Program-made: the position numbers and the translations under genes | Shown here: in pieces, positions 1 through 11,590 of the stretch | Layout of the letters: every line of letters begins with the position of its first letter | Numbering within the stretch: position 1 is the stretch's first letter | Assembly: GCF_030325625.1 (NCBI RefSeq) | Contig: NZ_JACAIS010000005.1 | Coordinates: 1 to 64,000, forward strand | Length of the DNA: 64,000 nt | Direction of reading: 5' to 3' | From: Sphingobacterium sp. N143 | GTDB taxonomy: Bacteria > Bacteroidota > Bacteroidia > Sphingobacteriales > Sphingobacteriaceae | The notes under the pieces: model-generated | The model's input: only the letters and a program-made list of their open reading frames with translations | Told to the model about the DNA's origin: nothing | Database searches by the model: none

Positions 1-28
1 CTGAGCCAGGATCAAACTCTCCATTGTA
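1..28 (-). rRNA. 16S ribosomal RNA, 5' end only
   Basis: The first bases are the reverse complement of the universal 16S 5' segment GAGTTTGATCCTGGCTCAG (the 27F primer site), so a 16S gene starts here and runs off the left edge. The exact mature 5' end (about base 26-28) is estimated. The rrn operon lies downstream of rpoC and in the same direction. Confidence 0.93.
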
Positions 29-167
29 AAATGAAGTTTTTGATTCCAACTATTTATAATAATCAGAATTCTTTTTTTATATCTCTGATCTTGGATCGAA
101 TTGAACTATTCGTTGAATTTGTTCATGACTTTCGTTTTGTCTACTCGTCACGCTACATGATTGTGTT

Positions 168-179
168 TTCTTAAAGAAC
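168..179 (-). promoter_or_regulatory. boxA-like antitermination element in the rrn leader
   Basis: The minus strand reads GTTCTTTAAGAA about 140 nt before the 16S 5' end. It resembles the boxA core (GCTCTTTAA) that loads NusB-S10 antitermination complexes in rRNA leaders. The match is by eye and no boxB-like hairpin was found, so the call is tentative. Confidence 0.4.
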
Positions 180-272
180 TTTCTCCGCTTCAACTTCCGT
201 ATCCGCTATATTCCGATGGACACCAGGCCCCTCTTTATCTTTTCTGTTTTCCCGCCGTTTCCGTCGGGACTG

Positions 273-302
273 CAAAGGTAGAAATCTTTTCCGGAATTCC
301 AA
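273..302 (-). promoter_or_regulatory. rrn promoter P1 (16S-proximal), Bacteroidota type
   Basis: The minus strand has TACCTTTG (273-280), a perfect TAnnTTTG -7 box. A TTG of a TTTTTTGG run (300-302) lies 19 nt upstream as the -33 box. It reads toward the 16S gene. Confidence 0.7.
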
Positions 303-456
303 AAAACTTTCTCAAGTTTTTTTTCTTTTCTGTTTTCCCGATTTCTGCGTTTAAAATAAACTCAGCGGGATTTTAAATCCTGCCCGGCTCACTTAAACCC
401 TTCTTTTTTCATGATCCCTTCTTTCGAAGCAACCCTACCTCCCTTGCGGAGTGGTG

Positions 457-488
457 CAAAGATAGGGAGATTATTAACAAAGTTGCAA
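457..488 (-). promoter_or_regulatory. rrn promoter P2 (distal), Bacteroidota type
   Basis: The minus strand has TATCTTTG (457-464), a perfect -7 box, with TTG (486-488) 21 nt upstream. Together with the promoter at 273 it forms a tandem pair, as is common for rRNA operons. Confidence 0.6.
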
Positions 489-794
489 GCCTTTTGTTTA
501 TTATTTTTTAATATTAACCTTAACTTACTGTAATATTGAATGATCCATTTGAGAAAGATATTCAATAAAGATCCCAACACATCAAATTAACAAACTAAAT
601 TACCGATCTGCTTCTTCCAGTATTCAGTATCAGCAAATCCATTAACAGACAAAATCCGTAACTAAAATGGACAAGAAAATATCAATTATTATTTTCCTTT
701 TGTGTGAAAAGCAAAACCTCCCCTTATTTTGATTACGATCATATTAGTGAATCGTCCATCTTGAAGAATATAGACCACCGAGTTTCCATGAAGC

Positions 795-826
795 AAAAAA
801 GGTCCAAGTGTACACTTGGACCTTTT
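795..826 (-). terminator. Intrinsic terminator of rpoC
   Basis: A perfect 22-nt palindrome GGTCCAAG...CTTGGACC (801-822) begins about 25 nt after the rpoC stop. On the transcribed strand it is followed by six T (795-800), the classic hairpin plus U-tract. Confidence 0.9.
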
Positions 827-848
827 AGTATGAAATAATCTATAACGA

Positions 849-3800
849 TTAATCTTCTTCTTTCGAAGCCAACAATTGATCGTACTCTTCACGAGAGCCC
901 ACGATTAAGTTGCTGTATTGACGGATACCTGTACCAGAAGGGATCAAGTGACCAACGATTACGTTTTCTTTCAAACCTAATAAATTGTCACGTTTACCTG
1001 CGATAGCAGCTTCGTTCAACACTTTTGTAGTCTCTTGGAAAGAGGCTGCAGAGATAAACGATTTCGTACCCAATGAAGCTCTGGTAATACCTTGTAACAA
1101 TGGGCTTGAAGTTGCTGGAATTGCTTCACGAACTTCAACAAGTTTTAAGTCACGACGTTTCAGACTAGAGTTCTCTTCTCTTAACTTACGTAAAGAGACA
1201 ATTTGTCCTGGACGCAAATTATTGGAGTCTCCTGCATCAACAACAACTTTCTTGTCAAACAAAGAATCATTCTCTTCCATGAAATCCCATTTGTTCACGG
1301 CTTCTTTTTCTAAGAAACGTGTATCTCCTGGATCTTCGATATTAACTTTCTGCATCATTTGGTGAACGATAGTTTCAAAGTGCTTATCGTTGATCTTCAC
1401 ACCTTGAAGACGGTATACCTCTTGGATACCATTCACGATGTAATGCTGTACTGCAGAAGGTCCTTTGATCGATAGAATATCTGCTGGAGAAATAGATCCG
1501 TCTGACAATGGCATACCAGCTTTCACGAAGTCATTATCCTGAACAAGGATGTGTTTAGAAAGTGGTACCAAATATTTCTTGATTTGACCGTCACGAGACT
1601 CAATAGACATCTCACGGTTACCGCGTTTAACACCGCCTAACGTTACCACACCGTCGATTTCCGTTACAACAGCAGGATTAGAAGGATTACGAGCTTCGAA
1701 CAACTCTGTTACACGTGGTAGACCACCCGTGATATCTCGCGTTTTACCAGTAGAACGAGGGATCTTCACCAAGATACCGCCTTCTTTCACGGTAACACCA
1801 TCAGCTACTGCAACGTGTGCACCTACCGGGATGTTGTACGTACGAATAACTTCTCCTGATTTATCCAAAATCTTAATGGATGGGTTTTTCGTTTTATCAC
1901 GCGTTTCGATAATCACTTTCTCTTTGTGACCAGTTTGCTCATCTGACTCCTCACGGAAGGTAACACCTTCAATAATTGCATCAAATTCAACTTTACCGGC
2001 AAATTCAGAAATGATTACCGCATTATATGGATCCCATTCTACCAATTTATCACCTTTAGACACGGTGCTGCCATCTTCAACAAACAACTGTGAACCATAA
2101 GGGATATTTTGTTGGAAAACAATTTTATTATGTGCATCAATGATCTTAACCTCACCAGAACGTCCTAGGACTACCTGATGTGTTCCATTATCGTTTGTTT
2201 GCGAAACTGTACGTACGTTTTCAAATTCGATTTTACCATCGTATTTAGAAATGATACTTGAATCAGCAGCAATATTCGATGCCGTACCACCCACGTGGAA
2301 TGTACGAAGTGTCAACTGTGTACCTGGCTCACCAATTGATTGAGCGGCGATAACACCCACAGCCTCACCTAACTGAACACGCTTACCAGAGGCCAAGTTA
2401 CGACCGTAACAACAAGCACAAACACCACGCTTAGACTCACAAGTTAATACCGTACGAATCTCAATTCCTTCGATACCAGCTTTTTCGATAGTTTCAGCAA
2501 TTTCTTCTGTAATGTCTTCGTTTGCGGAAACGATCAACTCCTCTGTATCCGGATGGAAGACATCATGCAATGGTGTACGACCTAAAATACGATCAAACAA
2601 TGGCTCAACAACATCATCATTATCTTTTAATGCTGTTGTGTAAATACCACGTAAACCACCACAATCTTGTTCCACAACGATCATGTCTTGTGCTACGTCA
2701 TGTAAACGACGCGTCAAGTAACCCGCATCGGCCGTTTTCAACGCCGTATCGGCAAGACCTTTACGCGCACCGTGGGTAGAGATAAAGTATTCCAATACAG
2801 ACAAACCTTCTTTAAAGTTTGACAAGATCGGGTTTTCAATAATCTCACCACCAGAAGTACCTGATTTTTGAGGTTTAGCCATCAAACCACGCATACCACA
2901 TAACTGACGGATCTGCTCTTTCGAACCCCGGGCCCCAGAATCCAACATCATATAAACAGAGTTGAAACCTTGGTTATCATTCGAAAGGATATCCATAACG
3001 TGAGCAGTCAACCTGTTGTTGATACGCGTCCAGATATCGATGATTTGGTTGTAACGCTCGTTGTTGGTAATGAATCCCATATTATAGTTGTTCATTACTT
3101 CTTCAACTTCATTCGTTGCCTGAGTAATCAATTCAGCTTTCGCAGCAGGAATGTTCAAATCTTCCAAATTGAAAGAAAGACCACCCTTGAAGGCGGTTTG
3201 ATATCCCAATTCTTTCATATCGTCCAAGAACTGTGCTGCACGAGCCATACCCGTAGTCTTCACAATCTCACCGATGATATTACGCAGAGATTTTTTGGTA
3301 AGCAATTCATTGACAAATCCCATTTCCTCAGGAACAACTTGGTTGAAGATCACACGACCTACAGTTGTCTCTAATAAGGTATCAACGATGCTACCATCTT
3401 TTTGTCTAACTTTTGTTTTTACTTTAATCCAAGCGTGAAGATCAATCTGCTTTTCATTTAAAGCAATGATCACCTCTTCAGCCGAATAGAAAGTCATATC
3501 TTGACCTCTAACGATATGGTCACCAGCAGTTTTACGGCCTTTAGTAATATAGTAAAGACCCAATACCATGTCTTGAGATGGTACTGTGATCGGCGAACCG
3601 TTCGCAGGGTTCAAGATATTGTGTGCTGCCAACATCAAGATTTGGGCTTCCAAAACTGCAGCGTTACCTAAAGGCAAGTGAACCGCCATCTGGTCACCGT
3701 CAAAATCGGCGTTGAACGCTGTACAAACCAATGGGTGTAACTGGATCGCTTTACCTTCTACCAAAGTAGGTTGGAAAGCCTGAATACCCAAACGGTGAAG

Positions 3801-5126
3801 CGTAGGTGCACGGTTAAGTAATACAGGGTGGCCTTTCAATACATTTTCAAGGATATCCCATACTACTGGATCTTTACGATCTACGATTTTCTTAGCGGAT
3901 TTCACTGTTTTTACAATACCACGCTCGATCATCTTACGAATGATGAATGGTTTGTAAAGCTCAGCCGCCATATCTTTAGGAAGACCACACTCGTGTAATT
4001 TCAAGTGAGGGCCAACAACAATGACCGAACGAGCTGAATAATCCACACGCTTACCTAATAAGTTTTGACGGAAACGACCTTGTTTACCTTTCAAAATATC
4101 AGATAACGACTTCAATGCACGGTTACCTTCAGTCTTAACAGCATTCACTTTACGTGAGTTGTCAAACAAAGAATCCACTGCCTCTTGAAGCATACGTTTT
4201 TCGTTACGTAAGATTACTTCTGGTGCTTTGATCTCGATCAAACGTTTTAGACGGTTGTTACGGATAATAACACGACGATATAAGTCGTTCAAATCCGAAG
4301 TCGCAAAACGACCACCATCCAAAGGCACCAATGGGCGCAATTCCGGTGGAATGATAGGAACAATCTTCACGATCATCCATTCAGGACGATTCTCGATATT
4401 TTCACGTGAACTACGGAAAGCTTCAACAACATGAAGACGTTTTAATGCTTCATTTTTACGTTGTTGAGAAGTCTCATTAGCAGCTTGGTGACGTAAATCG
4501 TAAGACAATTGATCCAAATCAATACGTTTCAACAAATCTTCCAATGCCTCAGCACCCATCTTAGCGACAAATTTTTGAGGATCAGTATCGTCTAAATATT
4601 GATTTTCTTTTGGTAAGGTATCTAAAATATCTAAATATTCTTCTTCAGTCAAGAAGTCCATAAAGTTGATACCATCTTCTTCTTTAATACCAGCTTGGAT
4701 AACGACATAACGTTCATAGTAAATGATCATATCCAATTTCTTGGTAGGAAGTCCTAATAAATAACCGATTTTATTAGGAAGAGAACGGAAGTACCAGATG
4801 TGCGCTACAGGAACCACTAAATTGATGTGCCCCATACGCTCACGACGTACTTTTTTCTCTGTTACCTCAACACCACAACGGTCACATACGATACCTTTAT
4901 AACGGATACGTTTGTATTTACCACAGTGACATTCGTAATCCTTTACAGGACCAAAAATACGCTCACAGAATAAACCATCACGTTCTGGTTTGTAGGTACG
5001 ATAGTTAATCGTTTCTGGTTTTGTAACTTCACCACTTGAACGTTCCAAAATAGTCTCTGGAGAAGCCAAGCTGATCGTAATCGAAGTGAAGTTGCTTTTA
5101 ATTTTATTATCTTTTTTGTAAGACAT
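849..5126 (-). CDS. rpoC: DNA-directed RNA polymerase subunit beta'
   Basis: This is the 1425-aa largest subunit of RNA polymerase, carrying the catalytic magnesium site. The N-terminal zinc site (CHCGKYKR ... CDRCG, about residues 66-85), the [12 protein letters not shown] active-site loop in the middle, and the second zinc motif ([13 protein letters not shown]) are all intact. The length is typical for Bacteroidota, whose beta' carries lineage-specific insertions in its C-terminal half. It starts 72 nt after the rpoB stop and ends at a strong terminator, so it is the last gene of the rplK-rpoC unit. Confidence 0.99.
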   Translation of the reverse strand: MSYKKDNKIKSNFTSITISLASPETILERSSGEVTKPETINYRTYKPERDGLFCERIFGPVKDYECHCGKYKRIRYKGIVCDRCGVEVTEKKVRRERMGHINLVVPVAHIWYFRSLPNKIGYLLGLPTKKLDMIIYYERYVVIQAGIKEEDGINFMDFLTEEEYLDILDTLPKENQYLDDTDPQKFVAKMGAEALEDLLKRIDLDQLSYDLRHQAANETSQQRKNEALKRLHVVEAFRSSRENIENRPEWMIVKIVPIIPPELRPLVPLDGGRFATSDLNDLYRRVIIRNNRLKRLIEIKAPEVILRNEKRMLQEAVDSLFDNSRKVNAVKTEGNRALKSLSDILKGKQGRFRQNLLGKRVDYSARSVIVVGPHLKLHECGLPKDMAAELYKPFIIRKMIERGIVKTVKSAKKIVDRKDPVVWDILENVLKGHPVLLNRAPTLHRLGIQAFQPTLVEGKAIQLHPLVCTAFNADFDGDQMAVHLPLGNAAVLEAQILMLAAHNILNPANGSPITVPSQDMVLGLYYITKGRKTAGDHIVRGQDMTFYSAEEVIIALNEKQIDLHAWIKVKTKVRQKDGSIVDTLLETTVGRVIFNQVVPEEMGFVNELLTKKSLRNIIGEIVKTTGMARAAQFLDDMKELGYQTAFKGGLSFNLEDLNIPAAKAELITQATNEVEEVMNNYNMGFITNNERYNQIIDIWTRINNRLTAHVMDILSNDNQGFNSVYMMLDSGARGSKEQIRQLCGMRGLMAKPQKSGTSGGEIIENPILSNFKEGLSVLEYFISTHGARKGLADTALKTADAGYLTRRLHDVAQDMIVVEQDCGGLRGIYTTALKDNDDVVEPLFDRILGRTPLHDVFHPDTEELIVSANEDITEEIAETIEKAGIEGIEIRTVLTCESKRGVCACCYGRNLASGKRVQLGEAVGVIAAQSIGEPGTQLTLRTFHVGGTASNIAADSSIISKYDGKIEFENVRTVSQTNDNGTHQVVLGRSGEVKIIDAHNKIVFQQNIPYGSQLFVEDGSTVSKGDKLVEWDPYNAVIISEFAGKVEFDAIIEGVTFREESDEQTGHKEKVIIETRDKTKNPSIKILDKSGEVIRTYNIPVGAHVAVADGVTVKEGGILVKIPRSTGKTRDITGGLPRVTELFEARNPSNPAVVTEIDGVVTLGGVKRGNREMSIESRDGQIKKYLVPLSKHILVQDNDFVKAGMPLSDGSISPADILSIKGPSAVQHYIVNGIQEVYRLQGVKINDKHFETIVHQMMQKVNIEDPGDTRFLEKEAVNKWDFMEENDSLFDKKVVVDAGDSNNLRPGQIVSLRKLREENSSLKRRDLKLVEVREAIPATSSPLLQGITRASLGTKSFISAASFQETTKVLNEAAIAGKRDNLLGLKENVIVGHLIPSGTGIRQYSNLIVGSREEYDQLLASKEED

Positions 5127-5198
5127 ACTTATTCAAAAGTTAAAGCTTTATAGAGAAGCTTTGAAGAACCGCAGTCCTTCAAAGCCCTAATTGCTTAA

Positions 5199-8100
5199 TT
5201 AATCCAATGTGATATCTAGACCCAATCCGCGCAACTCGTGTACCAATACGTTGAACGATTCTGGCACCGATGGTGTCGGAAGGTTGTTGCCCTTAACGAT
5301 TGCTTCGTAAGTTTTGGCACGACCAACTACGTCATCCGATTTCACGGTTAAGATCTCTTGAAGGATGTTAGATGCACCAAATGCTTCCAATGCCCAAACC
5401 TCCATCTCACCAAAACGCTGACCACCGAATTGTGCTTTACCACCAAGAGGTTGTTGTGTGATCAATGAGTAAGGACCGATTGAACGTGCGTGCATTTTAT
5501 CATCAACCATGTGACCTAATTTCAACATGTAGATTACACCTACTGTTGTTGGTTGATCGAAACGGTCACCGGTCAATCCGTTGTACAAATATGTACGACC
5601 TGATTTTGGTAAACCGGCTTTCGCAACCCACTCCTGTACCTCATCCATCTCAGCACCATCAAAGATCGGTGTAGCAAATTTAACACCTAATTTTTGACCG
5701 GCCCAACCTAATACGGTTTCATAGATCTGACCCAAGTTCATCCGTGAAGGTACCCCTAGTGGGTTCAACACAATATCAACCGGAGTACCATCTTCCAAGA
5801 ATGGCATATCCTCATCACGTACGATACGTGCAACGATACCTTTGTTACCGTGACGACCTGCCATCTTATCCCCTACTTTCAATTTACGTTTCTTAGCAAC
5901 GTAAACTTTCGCCATCTGCACAATTCCTGATGGAAGCTCATCTCCGACGGAAACTGCAAATTTATCACGTTTGAACGAACCTAACTCTTCGTTAATTTTG
6001 ATATTATAATTATGAAGGGCCATTTTAATCAACTCGTTCTTATCTTCGTCAGTTGTCCATCCCATTGGGTTGATGTTGTTGTAATCCAACTCAGCTAAGA
6101 TCTTTTGTGTAAACTTAGCGCCCTTAGCTACCAACAACTCTTTGTATACATTGTATACCCCTTGGCTTGTTTTACCATTCACTACAGTGAATAATTTTTC
6201 TACCAAACGGTCTTTCAATGATTTAACTGCTCTATCGTGAGCAACCTCAAGTTTTTCTAAAGTTTTACGTTCAACTTCTTTAGACATTTTCTTCGCACGG
6301 GAGAACAACTTCGTGTCGATCACAACACCTTTTAATGAAGGTGGAGTTTTCAATGAAGCATCTTTCACATCACCAGCTTTGTCACCAAAGATTGCACGTA
6401 ATAATTTCTCTTCTGGAGAAGGATCAGACTCACCTTTAGGCGTGATTTTACCGATTAAGATATCGCCACCCCCCACTTCTGCACCAATACGGATAATACC
6501 ATTTTCGTCCAAGTCTTTTGTCGCTTCTTCAGACACGTTAGGAATATCAGCGGTCAATTCTTCCTCACCACGTTTGGTATCACGAACTTCAAGTTCGAAT
6601 TCCTCGATGTGAAGAGAAGTAAACCAATCTTCTTTCGCTACACGCTCAGAAATTACAATCGCATCCTCAAAGTTATATCCTTGCCAAGGCATGAATGCAA
6701 CTTTCAAGTTACGACCTAATGCTAATTCACCATTTTCAGTAGCATAACCTTCACATAATACCTGTCCTGGTTCAACTCGTTGACCTTTCTTAACGATAGG
6801 CTTCAAGTTCATACATGTATTCTGGTTAGTTTTCTTGAATTTGATCAATTTATATGTTTTAACATCATCATCAAATGATACAAGACGATCATCATCGTTT
6901 CTGTCGTAACGGATCTTAATTTCATCAGCATCTACATACTCTACCACACCATGACCTTCAGCATTGATCAAGGTACGTGAATCCTTCGCAACACGACCTT
7001 CAAGACCAGTACCTACGATAGGAGCCTGTGGACGCAATACAGGCACAGCCTGGCGTTGCATGTTCGATCCCATCAATGCACGGTTAGCATCATCGTGTTC
7101 CAAGAAAGGAATCAAAGAAGCAGCAATAGATGTAATTTGATTTGGAGCAACATCCATATAATCAAGCATTTCAGGCTCAATAATTGGGAAGTCACCTTCA
7201 TATCTGGCTTTTACTTTCGCATCTTCGAAATTTCCTTTGTCATCATACAAAGCATTCGCTTGCGCAATCGTCTTGCCATCTTCATCTTCAGCCGATAAGT
7301 ATACCACTGGTTCATCAACCACGACCTTACCTTCTTTCACCTTACGGTAAGGAGTCTCGATAAAACCTAAGTGGTTGATTTTCGCATGTACAGCCAAAGA
7401 AGAGATCAAACCAATGTTTGGTCCCTCCGGTGTCTCAATTGTACATAGACGACCGTAGTGTGTATAGTGAACGTCACGAACCTCGAAACCTGCACGCTCA
7501 CGAGAAAGACCACCTGGGCCTAAAGCTGACAAGCGACGCTTGTGTGTAATTTCAGCAAGAGGATTAGTTTGGTCCATGAACTGAGATAACTGGTTTGTAC
7601 CAAAGAATGAATTGATTACCGACGAAAGTGTACGTGCGTTAATCAAATCTGTCGGTGTAAACACTTCGTTATCGCGAATATTCATACGCTCACGGATTGT
7701 ACGCGCCATACGAGACAGGCCTACACCAAATTGAGCATACAATTGTTCACCTACAGTACGAACCCGACGGTTTGACAAGTGGTCGATATCATCCACCTCT
7801 GCCTTAGAGTTGATCAAATTGATCAAATACTTCACAATCGCAATGATATCCTCCCGAGTTAATACTTTCGTATCATCTGGAGTATCCAACTTAAGCTTAC
7901 GATTAATACGGTAACGACCTACGTCACCTAAATCATAACGTTTATCAGAGAAAAACAAGCGATCGATAATACCACGAGCAGTTTCCTCATCTGGTGGTTC
8001 AGCGTTACGTAATTGACGATAGATGTGTTCTACCGCTTCCTTTTCTGAGTTGGATGTATCTTTTTGTAAAGTGTTATATATAATAGAATAGTCCGCATTG

Positions 8101-9008
8101 TTTGACTCATCGTCTTTTGCTAAAATGATAGACTTAACGCCAGCTTCAATAATCAAATCAATGTGATCTTCTTCTAGAACAGTTTCACGTTCAAGGATAA
8201 TTTCGTTACGGTCGATTGACACTACTTCACCAGTATCCTCATCCACGAAATCTTCTACCCATTTTTTCAATACCCTAGCCGCAAGACGGCGACCAACATA
8301 TTTCTTAAGACCAGATTTACTAACTTTTACTTCATCCGCTAAATCGAACAATTCCAAGATATCTTTATCTGAATCGTAACCGATAGCACGCAATAAGGTA
8401 GTAACTGGGAATTTCTTTTTACGGTCGATATAAGCATACATAACGTTGTTTACGTCAGTTGCAAATTCGATCCAAGACCCTTTGAAAGGAATTACCCTTG
8501 CAGAATAAAGTTTAGTACCATTTGTGTGTCTACTTTGACCAAAGAAAACGCCCGGTGAACGGTGTAATTGCGATACGATTACACGCTCTGCACCATTTAC
8601 CACGAAAGTACCTTTAGGAGTCATATAAGGGATAGTCCCTAAATATACGTCCTGAACAATGGTTTCGAAATCTTCGTGTTCTTCGTCATTACAAGATAAC
8701 TTTAACTTAGCCTTTAAAGGAACGCTATAAGTCAAGCCACGCTCGATACACTCTTGAATATCATAACGGGGTGGATCAATAAAATAATCCAAAAACTCTA
8801 GCACAAAAATGTTTCTTGAATCAGAAATAGGGAAGTTTTCCGAGAATACCTTGAACAGCCCTTCCTGATGGCGGTTGTCAGAAGTAGTTTCTAATTGAAA
8901 AAACTCCTTGAAAGATTCCAATTGCACATCTAAAAAGTCCGGATATTCCAACACTTTCTTACTTGTCGCAAAGTTTACTCTTTCTTGTTGAATATTATTG
9001 TTTGCCAA
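5199..9008 (-). CDS. rpoB: DNA-directed RNA polymerase subunit beta
   Basis: This is the second catalytic subunit of RNA polymerase, which contacts the DNA-RNA hybrid and forms the rifampicin pocket. I start it at a TTG at 9008, giving 1269 aa beginning [18 protein letters not shown]. That matches the family N-terminus, while the 29 codons up to the ATG at 9095 are Cys/Trp-rich and unlike the family. The rifampicin region ([18 protein letters not shown] then LSALGPGG) has the usual sensitive residues. The variant [18 protein letters not shown] is the normal Bacteroidota form. A hairpin lies between rplL and this gene. Confidence 0.98.
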   Translation of the reverse strand: MANNNIQQERVNFATSKKVLEYPDFLDVQLESFKEFFQLETTSDNRHQEGLFKVFSENFPISDSRNIFVLEFLDYFIDPPRYDIQECIERGLTYSVPLKAKLKLSCNDEEHEDFETIVQDVYLGTIPYMTPKGTFVVNGAERVIVSQLHRSPGVFFGQSRHTNGTKLYSARVIPFKGSWIEFATDVNNVMYAYIDRKKKFPVTTLLRAIGYDSDKDILELFDLADEVKVSKSGLKKYVGRRLAARVLKKWVEDFVDEDTGEVVSIDRNEIILERETVLEEDHIDLIIEAGVKSIILAKDDESNNADYSIIYNTLQKDTSNSEKEAVEHIYRQLRNAEPPDEETARGIIDRLFFSDKRYDLGDVGRYRINRKLKLDTPDDTKVLTREDIIAIVKYLINLINSKAEVDDIDHLSNRRVRTVGEQLYAQFGVGLSRMARTIRERMNIRDNEVFTPTDLINARTLSSVINSFFGTNQLSQFMDQTNPLAEITHKRRLSALGPGGLSRERAGFEVRDVHYTHYGRLCTIETPEGPNIGLISSLAVHAKINHLGFIETPYRKVKEGKVVVDEPVVYLSAEDEDGKTIAQANALYDDKGNFEDAKVKARYEGDFPIIEPEMLDYMDVAPNQITSIAASLIPFLEHDDANRALMGSNMQRQAVPVLRPQAPIVGTGLEGRVAKDSRTLINAEGHGVVEYVDADEIKIRYDRNDDDRLVSFDDDVKTYKLIKFKKTNQNTCMNLKPIVKKGQRVEPGQVLCEGYATENGELALGRNLKVAFMPWQGYNFEDAIVISERVAKEDWFTSLHIEEFELEVRDTKRGEEELTADIPNVSEEATKDLDENGIIRIGAEVGGGDILIGKITPKGESDPSPEEKLLRAIFGDKAGDVKDASLKTPPSLKGVVIDTKLFSRAKKMSKEVERKTLEKLEVAHDRAVKSLKDRLVEKLFTVVNGKTSQGVYNVYKELLVAKGAKFTQKILAELDYNNINPMGWTTDEDKNELIKMALHNYNIKINEELGSFKRDKFAVSVGDELPSGIVQMAKVYVAKKRKLKVGDKMAGRHGNKGIVARIVRDEDMPFLEDGTPVDIVLNPLGVPSRMNLGQIYETVLGWAGQKLGVKFATPIFDGAEMDEVQEWVAKAGLPKSGRTYLYNGLTGDRFDQPTTVGVIYMLKLGHMVDDKMHARSIGPYSLITQQPLGGKAQFGGQRFGEMEVWALEAFGASNILQEILTVKSDDVVGRAKTYEAIVKGNNLPTPSVPESFNVLVHELRGLGLDITLD

Positions 9009-9120
9009 GGGAATATGAATTTTAGTTTTAAAAAAACTGCGCTTACATGTATGCTGTAAACCACATGTCCACTGTGCCCAGCATATACACAGCATAGTGG
9101 CTTATTGATATAAATAGGAA

Positions 9121-9150
9121 TAGACTCTGACGAAAAATCGTCAGAGTCTA
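9121..9150 (-). terminator. rplL-rpoB intergenic hairpin (probable attenuator)
   Basis: A perfect 13-bp stem (TAGACTCTGACGA with TCGTCAGAGTCTA) encloses an AAAA loop, about 27 nt after the rplL stop. On the minus strand it is followed by an AT-rich stretch without a clean T-run. Partial termination here would lower rpoBC expression relative to the ribosomal proteins, as at the analogous position in E. coli. Confidence 0.65.
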
Positions 9151-9176
9151 AACCTTTTCGGGCTAATTAGTTGAGA

Positions 9177-9554
9177 TTATTTAATCTCAACAACAGCACC
9201 AGCTTCTTCTAATTGTTTTTTCAAAGCTTCTGCTTCGTCTTTAGATACACCAGCTTTTAATTCTTTAGGTGCTCCGTCAACTAAATCTTTAGCTTCTTTC
9301 AAGCCTAATCCAGCTAAATCTTTAACCAATTTAACTACAGCTAATTTTTGACCACCAGCTTCTTTCAAGATAACGTCAAATGAAGTTTTCTCTTCAGCAG
9401 CAGCAGCACCACCTTCAGCTGGAGCAGCAGCTACAGCAACAGCAGCAGCAGCAGGCTCGATGCCATACTCGTCTTTTAAGATATCAGCTAATTCTTTAAC
9501 TTCTTTTACTGTTAAGTTAACTAACTGTTCAGCAAGTTGTTTTAAATCTGCCAT
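9177..9554 (-). CDS. rplL: 50S ribosomal protein L7/L12
   Basis: This 125-aa acidic protein forms the multimeric ribosomal stalk that recruits translation GTPases. The N-terminal dimerisation helix, the Ala/Glu-rich hinge (about residues 34-55) and the C-terminal domain with [16 protein letters not shown] are all visible. It lies 79 nt after rplJ in the L10-L12 operon arrangement. The hinge is unusually Ala-rich but within family variation. Confidence 0.99.
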   Translation of the reverse strand: MADLKQLAEQLVNLTVKEVKELADILKDEYGIEPAAAAVAVAAAPAEGGAAAAEEKTSFDVILKEAGGQKLAVVKLVKDLAGLGLKEAKDLVDGAPKELKAGVSKDEAEALKKQLEEAGAVVEIK

Positions 9555-9633
9555 TTTATTTTGAATTTTTGAATGTACTTTAATAAAAATTGTTAATTAA
9601 ATAGTAACGAATGTTTCTGTTCGAGAGGATTCG

Positions 9634-10152
9634 TTAGCCTCTTTCTTCTAAAGCTTTTACTAAACCTGAAATTGTATTTCCTCCTGATTGAAGAGCTGAA
9701 ATAACATTTTTCGCAGGTGATTGAAGCAATGCGATAACGTCCGCGATAAGCTCGTTTTTAGATTTAAGATTAACTAATGTAGTTAATTGATCATCTCCAA
9801 CGAATGCCGTTGCATCAATGTAAGCTGCCTTCAAAATTGGCTTTTCACCAGATTTACGCAACTCTTTGATTAATTTGGCAGGTGCATTACCTGTTTCAGC
9901 GAACATTAATGTAGATGCGCCTTTAAGCGTATCAAACAATTCCTCTGAATCAACACCTGCTTCGATTAATGCCTTTTTGATCAACGTATTTTTAACCGCT
10001 TTGATCTCAATGCCTTGCTCAAAACATTTACGACGAATGCCATTCACTTTCTCAACTGTCAAATCAGCAGTATCGGTAATATAGAAGTTACCGTAAGATT
10101 TAATCTGTTCGGCCAAAGCTTGAACAATTTCTTGTTTTTCTTCTTTTCTCAT
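9634..10152 (-). CDS. rplJ: 50S ribosomal protein L10
   Basis: This 172-aa protein is the base of the L7/L12 stalk. It has the family N-terminus (MRKEEKQEIVQALAEQ), the KNTLIKKAL motif around residue 60, and a C-terminal helical tail that binds L12 dimers. It begins 2 nt after the rplA stop, consistent with translational coupling. In many bacteria L10 autoregulates this operon by binding its own mRNA leader. I did not identify such a leader by eye. Confidence 0.99.
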   Translation of the reverse strand: MRKEEKQEIVQALAEQIKSYGNFYITDTADLTVEKVNGIRRKCFEQGIEIKAVKNTLIKKALIEAGVDSEELFDTLKGASTLMFAETGNAPAKLIKELRKSGEKPILKAAYIDATAFVGDDQLTTLVNLKSKNELIADVIALLQSPAKNVISALQSGGNTISGLVKALEERG

Positions 10153-10154
10153 GA

Positions 10155-10853
10155 TTAAATACCTGCTACTGATTTAGTCTCAATATGAATACCAGGACTC
10201 ATAGTTGAGGAAATGTGAATACTTTTAAAGTAAGTTCCTTTAGCTGCAGATGGTTTCAAACGAGCTAGAGTTTGTAATACCTCTAATGCGTTATCATATA
10301 TCTTATCTGCATCGAACGACGCTTTACCAATAGAAGTATGGATGATACCGGTTTTGTCAACTTTGAAATCGATCTTACCACCTTTTACATCTGTTACAGC
10401 TTTACCAACTTCTGTTGTAACTGTACCAGTTTTAGGGTTAGGCATCAAGTTTCTTGGACCTAAAATACGACCCAATTTACCAACTTTAGCCATAACACTA
10501 GGCATAGTAATAATGATATCAACGTCAGTCCAACCACCTTCAATTTTACTGATGTAATCATCTAAACCTACGTAGTCCGCTCCTGCCGCCTTAGCTTCTT
10601 CTTCCTTGTCAGGAGTACACAAAACTAAAACACGAACAGTTTTACCAGTACCGTGAGGTAATGTTGCAATACCACGCACCATTTGATTTGCTTTACGAGG
10701 ATCTACGCCCAAACGAACGTCGATATCCACAGAAGCATCAAATTTGGTCAATGAGATTTCTTTAACTAAAGCCGAAGCTTCTTTCAAAGAGTATGCTTTA
10801 CCAGCTTCAATTTTGGATAGTGCCGCTTTTTGATTTTTTGTTAATCTAGCCAC
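10155..10853 (-). CDS. rplA: 50S ribosomal protein L1
   Basis: This 232-aa L1-stalk protein takes part in release of the E-site tRNA. Recognisable stretches are [20 protein letters not shown] and [19 protein letters not shown], with the C-terminal [10 protein letters not shown] motif. It follows rplK by 22 nt and precedes rplJ by 2 nt, the conserved L11-L1-L10-L12 order. L1 often represses its own operon by binding mRNA near rplK. Confidence 0.99.
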   Translation of the reverse strand: MARLTKNQKAALSKIEAGKAYSLKEASALVKEISLTKFDASVDIDVRLGVDPRKANQMVRGIATLPHGTGKTVRVLVLCTPDKEEEAKAAGADYVGLDDYISKIEGGWTDVDIIITMPSVMAKVGKLGRILGPRNLMPNPKTGTVTTEVGKAVTDVKGGKIDFKVDKTGIIHTSIGKASFDADKIYDNALEVLQTLARLKPSAAKGTYFKSIHISSTMSPGIHIETKSVAGI

Positions 10854-10875
10854 TTTTCTTAAATTGATTTCTTAA

Positions 10876-11319
10876 TTAATTGTTCCAAGGAGCATTACCG
10901 GATACAGTAATACCCATACTACGTGCTGTACCTGCCACCATTCTCATAGCAGCCTCTACAGTAAATGCATTTAAATCAGGCATTTTATCCTTAGCGATGG
11001 TTTCAACTTGTTCCCAAGTGATAGCCGCAACCTTTTTACGGTTAGGCTCGCCAGATCCACTTTTTAATTTAGCAGCGTCTTTTAATTGAACGGCTACCGG
11101 TGGAGTCTTGATGATAAAATCAAATGATTTATCCGCGTAAACTGTAATGACAACAGGTAATACTTGACCTGGTTTGTCTTGCGTACGAGCGTTAAACTGC
11201 TTACAGAAATCCATGATATTCACACCTTTAGCACCTAATGCAGGTCCTACTGGAGGTGAAGGATTCGCAGCTCCGCCCTTAACTTGTAATTTTACTAACG
11301 CACTGACTTCTTTTGCCAT
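10876..11319 (-). CDS. rplK: 50S ribosomal protein L11
   Basis: This 147-aa protein belongs to the GTPase-associated centre of the large subunit and is the partner for stringent factor sensing. The N-terminal proline-rich [20 protein letters not shown] and the C-terminal rRNA-binding [10 protein letters not shown] are present. It is the first gene of its own unit: a Bacteroidota-type promoter lies about 100 nt upstream, and the preceding nusG unit ends in a terminator. Confidence 0.99.
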   Translation of the reverse strand: MAKEVSALVKLQVKGGAANPSPPVGPALGAKGVNIMDFCKQFNARTQDKPGQVLPVVITVYADKSFDFIIKTPPVAVQLKDAAKLKSGSGEPNRKKVAAITWEQVETIAKDKMPDLNAFTVEAAMRMVAGTARSMGITVSGNAPWNN

Positions 11320-11420
11320 TTTGTTTTGAATTTAATATGTTAAATGTCTGTTAGTAAGTTGGAAGCAAATAACGTAACATTTATCAGTTAAGACAGTGTA
11401 ACTACTGCTAACTGAGGTGC

Positions 11421-11450
11421 AAAGATAACAAGAATTTCTACAACTCCAAA
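11421..11450 (-). promoter_or_regulatory. Promoter of the rplK-rplA-rplJ-rplL-rpoB-rpoC unit
   Basis: The minus strand has TATCTTTG (11421-11428), a perfect TAnnTTTG box. A TTG (11448-11450) lies 19 nt upstream inside a TTTTTGG run. It sits 102 nt before the rplK start and just downstream of the nusG terminator. Confidence 0.75.
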
Positions 11451-11535
11451 AAGTATAAAGGAAAATATTATATTTTTTATACTTTGTTACATTTCCCTAT
11501 AAAGTAGATCCAATATAACAATCATCCCTATTTAC

Positions 11536-11569
11536 AAAAAAAAGCTTCCCAATTACATGGAAAGCTTTT
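11536..11569 (-). terminator. Intrinsic terminator after nusG
   Basis: AAAAGCTTCC pairs with GGAAAGCTTTT (8 bp, one bulged A, then 2 bp) around a short loop. On the minus strand it is followed by a run of T (plus-strand A-run 11536-11543). It begins about 20 nt after the nusG stop. Confidence 0.8.
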
Positions 11570-11590
11570 CACTATCGTTAATTACTAATC

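Larger units (their letters stand above)
29..848 (-). other. Gene-free leader and promoter region between rpoC and the rrn operon
   Basis: This 820-base stretch holds, in transcription order on the minus strand, the rpoC terminator, an AT-rich segment, two tandem rrn promoters and about 240 nt of rRNA leader. The short open frames inside have no recognisable protein character and I do not call them. Confidence 0.7.

Noticed and set aside
849..9008. Several open frames of 60-134 codons on the plus strand opposite rpoC and rpoB
   Set aside because: They are shadows of highly biased coding sequence, with no start context, no family resemblance and complete overlap with essential genes.
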